Shown here in pieces: positions 37,272 to 43,919 of a stretch of DNA of 43,919 nucleotides. The position numbers were made by a program, and so were the translations under genes. How positions within the stretch are numbered: the first letter of the stretch is position 1; every line of letters starts with the position of its first letter. The stretch lies in the NCBI RefSeq assembly GCF_902506575.1, contig NZ_LR732544.1, positions 1,722,143 through 1,766,061 of the forward strand. The letters are read 5' to 3'. The notes under the pieces were generated by a model. That model had not been told where the DNA came from. It did not search any database and saw only the letters and a list, made by a program, of their open reading frames with translations. This DNA is from Streptomyces mexicanus (lineage in GTDB: Bacteria; Actinomycetota; Actinomycetes; Streptomycetales; Streptomycetaceae).

Positions 37272-39427
37272 TGACCGGACACACGGACACCACCACCCCA
37301 CCTCCCCACCCGCACGAGGACCCCATGTCCACAGCCACTCCTCCCCGGGCGCCGCACCGCGACGCACCCACCGGGCACAGCCGTGCCCAGGCCCGCGCCG
37401 GCACGGGCCTCTTCGACGCCCGGCAGATGCTGTCGTCCCTGCCGGACGCCGTCCGCAAACTCGACCCGCGGGTGATGGTGAAGTCCCCGGTGATGTTCGT
37501 GGTGTGGATCGGGTCCCTGCTCACCACGGTGTTCTCCGTCACCGACCCCGGCGACTGGTTCGGCTGGACGATCAGCGCCTGGCTGTGGCTGACCGTCCTG
37601 TTCGCCAACCTCGCGGAGGCCGTGGCCGAGGGCCGCGGCAAGGCTCAGGCGGACACCCTGCGCAGGGCCAGGACCGACACGGTGGCCCGCCGGCTCGACG
37701 CCGACCGCACACGCGAGGAGCGGGTGCCGGGCACCGCACTGCGCGTCGGCGACCTGGTGGTCTGCGAGGCAGGGGACGTCATACCCGGCGACGGGGATGT
37801 GGTCGAGGGCGTCGCCTCCGTCGACGAGTCCGCGATCACCGGTGAGTCGGCGCCGGTCATCCGCGAGTCCGGTGGCGACCGGTCCGCGGTGACCGGCGGG
37901 ACGAAGGTGCTCTCCGACCGGATCCTCGTGAAGATCACGACGAGGCCCGGCGAAACCTTCATCGACCGGATGATCGGGCTCGTCGAGGGCGCGGCCCGGC
38001 AGAAGACACCCAACGAGGTCGCGCTGAACATCCTGCTCGCCTCGCTGACGATCGTCTTCCTCCTGGCGTGCGCCACACTGCCGCCGTTCGCGCACTACGC
38101 GGGCACCCGCCTGACGATGGTCGTGCTGGTGGCGCTGCTGGTCTGTCTCATCCCGACCACGATCGGCGCGCTGCTGTCCGCGATCGGCATCGCGGGCATG
38201 GACCGCCTGGTCCAGCGCAACGTCCTGGCCATGTCCGGCCGCGCGGTCGAGGCCGCCGGCGACGTCTCCACGCTGCTGCTCGACAAGACCGGCACGATCA
38301 CCCTCGGCAACCGGCAGGCGGCCGAGTTCCTCCCGGTGCGCGGCGCCACGGAGGCCGAGGTGGCGGACGCCGCACAGATGTCCTCGTTGGCCGATGAGAC
38401 CCCCGAAGGCCGGTCGATCGTCGTCCTGGCCAAGGAGAGGTACGGGCTGCGCGAACGCCACCAGGGAGAGGCGGCCGACGCGGAGTGGATCGCCTTCACC
38501 GCGCAGACCCGCATGTCGGGTGTGGATGTGGACGGCCGCAGGATCCGCAAGGGCGCGGCCGGCGCGGTCATCGCCTGGGTGGAGGAGCGCGGCGGCACGG
38601 TCGCGAAGGACGCGGCCCGGATCGCCGAGCGCGTCTCCACGGCCGGCGGCACTCCGCTGCTCGTCGCGGTCGAGGACGACCGGGGCGCGCGGGTGCTCGG
38701 CGTCGTCCACCTCAAGGACGTCGTCAAGCACGGTATGCGCGAGCGGTTCGAGGAGCTGCGCCGCATGGGCATCAGGACCGTCATGATCACCGGGGACAAC
38801 CCGCTGACCGCCCGGGCGATCGCTCAGGAGGCCGGCGTCGACGACTTCCTCGCCGAGGCCACCCCCGAGGACAAGATGGGGCTGATCAAGCGGGAGCAGG
38901 CGGGCGGCAAGCTGGTCGCGATGACCGGCGACGGCACCAACGACGCACCCGCCCTGGCACAGGCGGACGTGGGCGTGGCCATGAACACCGGCACGTCGGC
39001 CGCCAAGGAGGCCGGCAACATGGTCGACCTGGACTCCGACCCGACCAAGCTCATCGACATCGTCGAGATCGGCAAGCAGCTGCTGATCACACGCGGTGCG
39101 CTGACCACGTTCTCGATCGCCAACGACGTCGCCAAGTACTTCGCGATCATCCCGGCGCTGTTCGCGTCGGTCTACCCGGGCCTGGACCGGCTGAACATCA
39201 TGCACCTGTCCTCGCCCCACTCGGCGATCCTGTCGGCCGTCGTCTTCAACGCGCTGATCATCATCGCGCTGGTGCCGCTCGCCCTGCGGGGCGTGCGCTA
39301 CAAGCCGCGGAGCGCCGACCGGATGCTGCGCCGCAACCTCGCGGTCTACGGCCTCGGCGGCCTGGTCGCGCCCTTCGCCGGCATCAAGCTCATCGACCTG
39401 CTCGTCTCCCTCGTCCCCGGGCTGTAA
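37271..39427 (+). CDS. kdpB: Potassium-transporting P-type ATPase catalytic subunit KdpB
   Basis: Catalytic subunit of the KdpFABC pump: ATP hydrolysis drives potassium uptake. It is 718 aa from ATG 37271, which overlaps the kdpA stop by one base; GAAGGG lies eight bases upstream. A second start (ATG 37325, [13 protein letters not shown]) is also possible and would remove a Pro/Thr/His-rich leader. P-type motifs are complete: [27 protein letters not shown] (actuator), [13 protein letters not shown] with phosphorylated Asp338, [11 protein letters not shown] (nucleotide domain), [14 protein letters not shown] and [22 protein letters not shown]. Several membrane helices are visible at about 75-125 and after 570. 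It is co-transcribed with kdpA and kdpC. Confidence 0.96.
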   Translation: MTGHTDTTTPPPHPHEDPMSTATPPRAPHRDAPTGHSRAQARAGTGLFDARQMLSSLPDAVRKLDPRVMVKSPVMFVVWIGSLLTTVFSVTDPGDWFGWTISAWLWLTVLFANLAEAVAEGRGKAQADTLRRARTDTVARRLDADRTREERVPGTALRVGDLVVCEAGDVIPGDGDVVEGVASVDESAITGESAPVIRESGGDRSAVTGGTKVLSDRILVKITTRPGETFIDRMIGLVEGAARQKTPNEVALNILLASLTIVFLLACATLPPFAHYAGTRLTMVVLVALLVCLIPTTIGALLSAIGIAGMDRLVQRNVLAMSGRAVEAAGDVSTLLLDKTGTITLGNRQAAEFLPVRGATEAEVADAAQMSSLADETPEGRSIVVLAKERYGLRERHQGEAADAEWIAFTAQTRMSGVDVDGRRIRKGAAGAVIAWVEERGGTVAKDAARIAERVSTAGGTPLLVAVEDDRGARVLGVVHLKDVVKHGMRERFEELRRMGIRTVMITGDNPLTARAIAQEAGVDDFLAEATPEDKMGLIKREQAGGKLVAMTGDGTNDAPALAQADVGVAMNTGTSAAKEAGNMVDLDSDPTKLIDIVEIGKQLLITRGALTTFSIANDVAKYFAIIPALFASVYPGLDRLNIMHLSSPHSAILSAVVFNALIIIALVPLALRGVRYKPRSADRMLRRNLAVYGLGGLVAPFAGIKLIDLLVSLVPGL

Positions 39428-39451
39428 TTCCTGAAAGGCGTGCTGATCGCC

Positions 39452-40120
39452 ATGAACAACTCCGTCACGAACACCGCCCGATTGCTCGGGGCGGGCCTGC
39501 GCGCCCTTCTCGTGCTGACCCTGGTGACCGGCGTCCTGTACCCGCTGGCCGTCACCGGCATCGCCCAGGGCCTGTTCCCGGCGAAGGCCAACGGGTCCGA
39601 GGTCAGGGCGGGCGGCCGGGTCGTCGGTTCCTCGCTGATCGGGCAGTCGTACGACCTGCCGTCGAAGAAGGGTCAGCAGACACCCGAACCCGATCTGCGG
39701 TGGTTCCAGGGGCGGCCGGCGGCCGGTCTGAGCGGCAACAGCGTGAACACCCGGTACCACCTGCTGGTGTCGGGGGCGACGAACCTCGCCGCCGACAACA
39801 AGGTGCTCATCCAGCGGGTCGAGGCCGCCAAGGCGGCCGTGGCGAGGGACAACTCGGTGCCCGGGTGCACGGTCGAGCCCTCGCGGGTTCCCGCCGACGC
39901 GGTGACTTCTTCCGGCTCGGGCCTGGACCCGGACATCTCGCGGCAGTACGCCCGGCTCCAGGTGCATCGGGTGGCCGCGAGGAACGGCCTGCCCGTCGCC
40001 CGGGTCGAGCAGCTGGTCGAGGACCACACCGAGGGCCGTACGCTCGGCTTCATCGGGGAGCCCCGGGTGAACGTCCTCGACCTCAACATCGCACTCAAGG
40101 GCCTCCTGGCGAAACACTGA
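39452..40120 (+). CDS. kdpC: Potassium-transporting ATPase subunit KdpC
   Basis: Small subunit of the pump, thought to help bind ATP at KdpB; 222 aa. The ATG at 39452 (MNNSVTNTARLLGAGLRALL) is preferred over an in-frame GTG at 39440, because the only binding site (GAAAGG at 39433-39438) would abut that GTG. One membrane helix is at about residues 13-35 (LRALLVLTLVTGVLYPLAVTG). Family features follow: SSLIGQSY, RWFQGRPAAG, DAVTSSGSGLDPDIS and EGRTLGFIGEPRVNVLDLNIAL. It lies 24 bp after kdpB and ends at a terminator. No kdpD or kdpE follows. Confidence 0.95.
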   Translation: MNNSVTNTARLLGAGLRALLVLTLVTGVLYPLAVTGIAQGLFPAKANGSEVRAGGRVVGSSLIGQSYDLPSKKGQQTPEPDLRWFQGRPAAGLSGNSVNTRYHLLVSGATNLAADNKVLIQRVEAAKAAVARDNSVPGCTVEPSRVPADAVTSSGSGLDPDISRQYARLQVHRVAARNGLPVARVEQLVEDHTEGRTLGFIGEPRVNVLDLNIALKGLLAKH

Positions 40121-40137
40121 CGGCCTGGGGCGACCAC

Positions 40138-40181
40138 GCGGGAGCCGGCGGCCGGGGCGACCCGGTTCCGCCGGCTCCCGC
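40138..40181 (+). terminator. kdp operon terminator
   Basis: GCGGGAGCCGGCGG (40138-40151) pairs with CCGCCGGCTCCCGC (40168-40181): a 14-bp perfect stem, 16-nt loop, 17 bp after the kdpC stop. Confidence 0.82.
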
Positions 40182-40461
40182 CGCGCACCGCCACCGGCCA
40201 CACGCCCTCGTGGGCACCCGCACCAGCACGTGTCAAGCATCGACGCGCCGACAGTAGCCCCGGGGTCGCCGCGGCCCCGGGTGAGCAGGTGTCAGGAAAT
40301 CACCTCGAAGGGCTAATTGTCGGTCAATCTGCACAATCCCGGACGACTTTGACAGCTCGTCAGGTCGGTCGGCGACGCCTCCCGATACCCCGATCGGCCC
40401 CCTGTCCTCAGCGCTTCCGAAAAGCCCGAAATGACAGCCTCGATGGGCATATGTACGTTCA

Positions 40462-40499
40462 GTCTCACGTCGGCTGCCGAGCCGGCCTCTCTGTGAGAC
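40462..40499 (+). promoter_or_regulatory. Leader hairpin abutting the ribosome binding site of the secreted protein
   Basis: GTCTCAC (40462-40468) and GTGAGAC (40493-40499) are perfect reverse complements; inside, CGGCT-GCCG-AGCCG can form a second short stem. The Shine-Dalgarno AGGAG (40500-40504) follows the hairpin directly. The structure could influence translation or mRNA stability. Confidence 0.4.
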
Positions 40500-40514
40500 A
40501 GGAGAAACAGTGCC

Positions 40515-41099
40515 ATGATCATGACCCGTTCCCACGCTGTCACCGCGGGCATCGCGGCCGCCGCGGCACTGACCGCGACCGGCATCACCTACGCCGCGGC
40601 CGCCTCCGCACCCGAGGCCCGGACGGTCCCGGCGGCCGTCCAGCAGGTCCCCGCCCAGGCCCCCATGGACGGCGGCGCCGGCAAGGGCAACGAAGGCAAC
40701 GACCACGGCGGCAACGACCACGGCAACGACCACGGCAACGACCGCGGCAACGACCACGGCCGCAAGCACCGCGAGGAGGGCTGGATCCACGTCAACGAGC
40801 GCTCCTACTCCGCCCACCCGACCGGCTGCATCACCGTCATCAGCGGACTGGGCTCCGACAGCTTCAACATCCGCAACGACAGCCGCAAGACCGTCGAGGT
40901 CTTCCGCGGCGCCACCTGCGACAACGGCGCCCCCATCGCCACCGTCGGCCCCTGGAGCACCAGCAACGGCGTCAAGCCCGGCAAGACCGACGCCGTCAAG
41001 GTCAGGGACGGCGTCCTCGCCAGCCTCCGCATCGTCCACGACCGCGACCACGACGACCGCGACGACAAGGGCGGCAAGGGCGACCGGGACGACGACTGA
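40515..41099 (+). CDS. Secreted protein with Asn-Asp-His-Gly repeats and Asp/His-rich tail
   Basis: 194 aa. The ATG at 40515 has AGGAG ten bases upstream; a second in-frame ATG is at 40521. The signal peptide is MIMTRSHAVTAGIAAAAALTATGITYAAAA. Residues about 58-82 carry repeats of the type GNDHG. A conserved-looking domain (about 89-172; GWIHVNERSYSAHPTGCITV, then SFNIRNDSRKTVEVFRGATC) has two Cys that could form a disulphide. The C-terminus is charged (HDRDHDDRDDKGGKGDRDDD). The His and Asp clusters suggest metal binding; this is inference. I do not recognise a named family. It ends at a tandem pair of terminators. Confidence 0.82.
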   Translation: MIMTRSHAVTAGIAAAAALTATGITYAAAASAPEARTVPAAVQQVPAQAPMDGGAGKGNEGNDHGGNDHGNDHGNDRGNDHGRKHREEGWIHVNERSYSAHPTGCITVISGLGSDSFNIRNDSRKTVEVFRGATCDNGAPIATVGPWSTSNGVKPGKTDAVKVRDGVLASLRIVHDRDHDDRDDKGGKGDRDDD

Positions 41100-41146
41100 T
41101 CACACCAGCGACACCACCCGACCGACGCGACACGAGTGACGCAGAA

Positions 41147-41173
41147 CCCCGGCCCGCCGTAATCGGGCCGGGG
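41147..41173. terminator. First of two duplicated terminators
   Basis: CCCCGGCCCG (41147-41156) pairs with CGGGCCGGGG (41164-41173) around the loop CCGTAAT. It lies 48 bp after the secreted protein stop. Confidence 0.8.
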
Positions 41174-41192
41174 CCCTGCTAACAGAGGCATG

Positions 41193-41235
41193 ACACAGAA
41201 TCCCGGCCCGCCGTAATCGGGCCGGGCTTCTGTGT
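41193..41235. terminator. Second duplicated terminator, extended stem
   Basis: The same 25-base core as the first hairpin, with the same loop CCGTAAT. Its stem is longer: ACACAGAA (41193-41200) pairs with TTCTGTGT (41228-41235) outside the core, so the total stem is about 17 bp plus one mismatch. Confidence 0.8.
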
Positions 41236-41460
41236 GCGCCCCGGCCAGGACCAGAGGTCGGGACCCGGAGCGTCACGCGCCTACCACGTCATAGTAGAAC
41301 CGCCCGGCAGACACGGCGAGCCTGTCCACGCCGCCACACGTATGGCCCACCGCCCGGCACACCGGCCGTCTCCGCCCCAGGACCAGCGGAGAGCGGGCCG
41401 GGCAGGACCACGGCCGTCCCCGACTCCACCGGCAGCCCCGCGCACCCGACCGGGTGAGGA

Positions 41461-41510
41461 GACCGATGACGGAACCGGGCGACGGGACCGGTGACGGAAC
41501 CGGGCGACGA
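41461..41510. repeat. 25-bp tandem duplication
   Basis: GACCGATGACGGAACCGGGC and the following five bases are repeated from 41486 with one or two changes (GACCGGTGAC...). There are two copies, period 25 bp, non-coding. Confidence 0.6.
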
Positions 41511-41564
41511 GGGGGCGGCGGGAACCGCCACCCGGCCACCGCGACGTCCTCGGTGGCGGCAGGC

Positions 41565-42074
41565 TCAGGCACCCACAGTGCCGTCGACCCCTTCGCGCAG
41601 GAAATCCGCGTGCCCGTTGTGACGGCCGTATTCGAGCAGCACGTGCAGCAGCACCATGCGCAGCGACACCTGCTCGCCCCACCGTGGCTGGTACCCGGCC
41701 ACATCCAGGGATGCGGCCTCCCGCTCGATGCGGCGCGAGGTTTCGACCTCGGCCTCCCATGCGGCGAACGCTTCCGCTCTGGTCGACTCGCTCGCGTCGT
41801 ACGCGGCCTGGAAGTCGATGCGGTCGGACCACACCATCGGCGCGTCGTGGTCCTCGAACACCCTGCGGAACCAGGCCCGTTCGACCTCGGCCATGTGGCG
41901 CACCAGGCCCAGCAGCGACAGCGTCGAGGGCGGCATCGACCGCCGGCGCAGCTGCTCGTCGGTGAGCCCCTCACACTTCATGGCCAGGGTTGCCCGGTGA
42001 TAGTCGAGGAAGGCTCGCAGCATCTCACGTTCACTGCCGAAATGGGGCGGTCCGATGCGACCGTCGGCTCCCAT
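41565..42074 (-). CDS. DinB/DUF664-family protein
   Basis: 169 aa from the ATG at 42074 (MGADGRIGPPHFGSEREMLRAFLDYHRATL), with AGGGAGAG about 6 bases upstream. Four-helix DinB-like fold with candidate metal-binding histidines in FLDYHRATL, LGLVRHMAEVERAWFRRVF and LLEYGRHNGHADFLRE, the usual three-His layout. Typical members are thiol-dependent metalloenzymes or of unknown role; some actinobacterial ones use mycothiol. It is divergent from the IclR regulator gene by 260 bp. Its direct function is unknown. Confidence 0.9.
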   Translation of the reverse strand: MGADGRIGPPHFGSEREMLRAFLDYHRATLAMKCEGLTDEQLRRRSMPPSTLSLLGLVRHMAEVERAWFRRVFEDHDAPMVWSDRIDFQAAYDASESTRAEAFAAWEAEVETSRRIEREAASLDVAGYQPRWGEQVSLRMVLLHVLLEYGRHNGHADFLREGVDGTVGA

Positions 42075-42276
42075 CGGTTGCTCTCCCTTCGAGCTGAACA
42101 GGACGGTTGCACCCTACCGCGAACATGGAGAGCACATGTCAAGCAACACCACGCCGAAGAGCGGGGTGCAGGTGGTCTCCGGAAGGGGTGAGCGGGCGTC
42201 AGGGATCTGCGTGTATCGGAAACTCCGTGCGCAGGGAGCTGCCCGCCGGTGGATGCAGAAATCGACCGCAGGTGTC

Positions 42277-42305
42277 TTGTCGCGCCGCGCACGGACGCCT
42301 ACAGT
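42277..42305 (+). promoter_or_regulatory. Promoter of the IclR regulator gene
   Basis: TTGTCG (42277-42282) and TACAGT (42300-42305) are exactly 17 bp apart and close to the vegetative consensus. The start site would fall near 42312, giving a leader of about 23 nt with GAAGGA before the ATG. Confidence 0.6.
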
Positions 42306-42334
42306 TCCCGCGTCTCGCAGAGAAGGACAGTGTC

Positions 42335-43117
42335 ATGCATATAGTGACAAGCGGCGGCGAGGACGCGTCCTCGCCCCGTGCCACCCGACCGTTGAGCACC
42401 GTACTGAAAGCGCTGGCGCTCCTCGACTTCCTCGCCGACCTCGACGAACCCGTCCGCGTCTCCTCGCTCGCCCGGGCGGTCGGGACCTCGCGCGGCGAGG
42501 TCCACCGGCAGCTGGTGACGCTGGAGACCGCCGGCTGGATGGAACAGTTGCCCGACGGCGCCTACCGCCTGACCCTGCGCCCGGCCCATCTGGGGCACAC
42601 CGCGCTGCGCCAGGCCGGTGTCGGGGAGCGTACCGCCCCGTTGCTCGCCGAGGCCGCCCGCGCCTGCGGTGAGGTGGTGAGCATCGCCGTACTCGACGCC
42701 GACACCGCCCGCGTGGTGCAGCGCGCCGAGCCGGGCCGTGCCCTGCACGCCACCCTGCTGCTGGGTGACCGGCTCGGCCTGTGCAGCAGTGCGACCGGCC
42801 GGCTGCTGTGCGCGCTGGGCGACGAGGAGACGGTCGCGGCGCTGGCCCGGCGTGGTGTGCCGCTGCCGTCGGCGGACGACATGGCGCTGATCCGGTCGAC
42901 CGGCTGGGCGACGTCGACCGACGACGCCGAGGACGGGGTCGCCGCGCTGGCGGTCCCCCTGTGCCGGGAGGACGGCAGGACCGTCGCCGCGCTCAGCGTG
43001 CACGGTCCGCGCGAGCGGATCACCCCGACCGGCGCCCTGGCCGTGCTGCGTCCCCTGACCCGCCGTATCGAACCTTTGCTGCGCCTGGACGGCGCCGCCT
43101 TCGGCCTGCGCGCCTGA
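42335..43117 (+). CDS. IclR-family transcriptional regulator
   Basis: 260 aa from ATG 42335 (MHIVTSGGEDASSPRATRPLS), with GAAGGA seven bases upstream and a good promoter. The winged helix-turn-helix (about 18-80) contains VSSLARAVGTSRGEVHRQLVTLETAGW. The effector domain (about 90-250) contains LGLCSSATGRLLCALGD and VAALAVPLCREDGRTVAALSVHG. IclR proteins usually respond to small organic acids or sugars and control adjacent catabolic genes. The only candidate target here is the broken MFS transporter downstream, so its regulon may be lost or elsewhere. Confidence 0.92.
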   Translation: MHIVTSGGEDASSPRATRPLSTVLKALALLDFLADLDEPVRVSSLARAVGTSRGEVHRQLVTLETAGWMEQLPDGAYRLTLRPAHLGHTALRQAGVGERTAPLLAEAARACGEVVSIAVLDADTARVVQRAEPGRALHATLLLGDRLGLCSSATGRLLCALGDEETVAALARRGVPLPSADDMALIRSTGWATSTDDAEDGVAALAVPLCREDGRTVAALSVHGPRERITPTGALAVLRPLTRRIEPLLRLDGAAFGLRA

Positions 43118-43410
43118 GCGCGTCCCGGGCCACGTGCTCCACCGGCACACCCGACCCTCTGCCTGGCCCCCGTCCCGGGCCACATCCCTGAGCACCGCTC
43201 CTGAGTCACAGGCCTGTCCACGGCGCCTGCCGCACCCCTGAGTCACACGCCCGGCCCCGGCTCCTGCTACAGCCCGCAGCCGCACACCCGGCCCACGATC
43301 CCTGCCACCCCCTGAGCCGCGTGCGTGAGCCGCCTACCTGAGCCGCGTGCCGGCGAACACACCCCGTCACGTTCCCGAGCCGCGCGCTCGCTCCCGCACC
43401 TTCCCAGGCT
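43118..43410. other. Degenerate CCTGAG-repeat spacer
   Basis: About 290 bp with no gene. The word CCTGAG recurs about every 15-70 bases (for example in CCCTGAGTCACACGC, CCTGAGCCGCGTGC and CCCTGAGCACC). The order is irregular. It separates the IclR gene from the MFS remnant, whose 5' part is absent. Confidence 0.5.
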
Positions 43411-43721
43411 CAGAGCGACGCGGCGGTCCTCGTCCTGAGCGTGCTGCTGGGTTTCTTCCTCAACGGCCTGTACGCCCCGCTGTACACGTATCTGCCCGAG
43501 GTCTGTCCGACCCGGCTGCGGTCGATGGCCGCGGCCACCTCCGACGCGTTCAGCCGTATCGGCGGGATCACCGGCCCCGTGATCATCGGCACGATGTACG
43601 CCTCGCTGTACTTCGCGGGCGTCTTCACCCTGATCTGCGCGGTCCTGGCGGTGGGGTGTTGGTGACGGTCACGTTGTCGACCTCGACGCGGGGCCGGTCG
43701 TTGGAGGCGCTGTCGGGCTGA
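43411..43721 (+). pseudogene. C-terminal remnant of an MFS transporter, frameshifted
   Basis: The frame LLGFFLNGLYAPLYTYLPEV, then CPTRLRSMAAATSDAFSRIG and GITGPVIIGTMYASLYFAGV, is the last three or so membrane helices of a major facilitator superfamily transporter of the sugar or aromatic-acid porter type. It lacks about 350 N-terminal residues. Near 43650 the frame shifts: the first frame stops at 43663-43665, while the expected tail GVLVTVTL...TRGRSLEALSG continues in another frame to TGA 43719-43721. Two lesions indicate a decayed gene. It lies after the IclR regulator and was probably its target. Confidence 0.75.
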
Positions 43722-43919
43722 GCGGGGCGGTCCGATGCGGAGAGCGAGTGGGAGGACGGGTGGCTCGGCGGGTGTCTTCTCCGGGTCCCCGAAGAGGGCG
43801 CCGCGGGGGTCTCGGGAGGGTCCGGGATGTGATGCCACCCATAGGAGGCAGATCACGTCCTACCCCGGATCGTAGACACCCGCCCCGTCTGAGCAGCACG
43901 CCCCCCCCCCGATCCACAC
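43722..43919. other. Right-edge sequence with poly-C run
   Basis: The last 198 bases hold no supported gene. A run of ten C lies at 43901-43910, nine bases from the end, a possible contig-edge or low-quality feature. Confidence 0.4.

Larger units (their letters stand above)
40121..40514. other. Region between kdpC and the secreted protein gene
   Basis: About 390 bp. It holds the kdp terminator (40138-40181) and a leader hairpin (40462-40499). TTTGACA near 40349 could be a -35 box, but no clear -10 was fixed. I see no gene in it. Confidence 0.5.
41100..41564. other. Region between the secreted protein and DinB-like genes
   Basis: About 465 bp. It holds two near-identical terminators (41147-41173 and 41193-41235) and a 25-bp tandem duplication (41461-41510). 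The DinB-like gene ends at 41565 on the other strand. No other gene is supported. Confidence 0.5.

Noticed and set aside
41281..41560. Open frames between the terminators and the DinB-like gene
   Set aside because: Low-complexity translations that include the 25-bp duplication; no start context or motif.
42136..42334. Small ORF upstream of the IclR gene (MSSNTTPKSGVQVV...)
   Set aside because: It overlaps the IclR promoter and runs on out of frame into the IclR gene; no binding site or family similarity seen.

Overview
The window looks like a chromosomal segment of a Streptomyces. The base composition is very GC-rich, third codon positions are almost always G or C, GTG starts are common, and the marker genes are actinobacterial: mycothiol ligase mshC, chaplins chpC and chpH, the gyl glycerol operon and an F420-type oxidoreductase. 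From memory, the order gylR-glpF-glpK-glpD ... mshC ... chpC-chpH matches the S. coelicolor SCO165x-SCO167x region; I could not run an alignment.

Layout. 1-5,725: the end of a membrane protein, a RecB/Cas4-type Fe-S nuclease with a long disordered N-terminus, an orphan NarL-type response regulator, an orphan family 5 substrate-binding lipoprotein and a HAD phosphatase whose N-terminus contains a repetitive palindrome. 5,880-9,392: cobalamin-dependent methionine synthase metH. 9,643-15,011: the glycerol regulon (gylR, glpF, glpK, glpD) with two matching GylR-type palindromes. 15,209-20,121: a PAC2 protein, mshC, a PI3/4-kinase/HipA-like protein, DUF3090 and a histidine phosphatase, which together form a mycothiol-associated neighbourhood of unknown role. 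20,183-27,314: corA, an LLM F420 oxidoreductase, an aldo/keto reductase, a RecD2-like protein that has lost its ATPase motifs, and two small conserved proteins sharing a compact divergent promoter. 27,419-28,704: the chaplins chpC and chpH. 28,867-33,301: an M20 peptidase, a 164-nt nearly pure poly-G tract abutting the decapitated 3' end of a Bug/TctC substrate-binding protein, a GntP-family permease and a DUF72 protein.

33,380-40,120 is accessory-looking: a secreted GH54/CBM42 arabinofuranosidase with its own operator-like palindrome, divergent from a high-affinity potassium operon (27-aa membrane peptide, kdpF, kdpA, kdpB, kdpC). kdpA carries a frameshift, and no kdpDE is present in the window. 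40,515-43,919 holds a secreted Asp/His-rich protein, tandem duplicated terminators, a DinB/DUF664 protein, an IclR regulator with a good promoter, and a decayed MFS transporter remnant.

Main points for a second look: the poly-G junction and the truncated TctC next to it (assembly artefact or real deletion); the pseudo-ATPase RecD2-like protein; the kinase-like/phosphatase pair beside mshC; the 27-aa peptide coupled to kdpF and the 32-bp-spaced direct repeats upstream of it; and the matched GylR operators.
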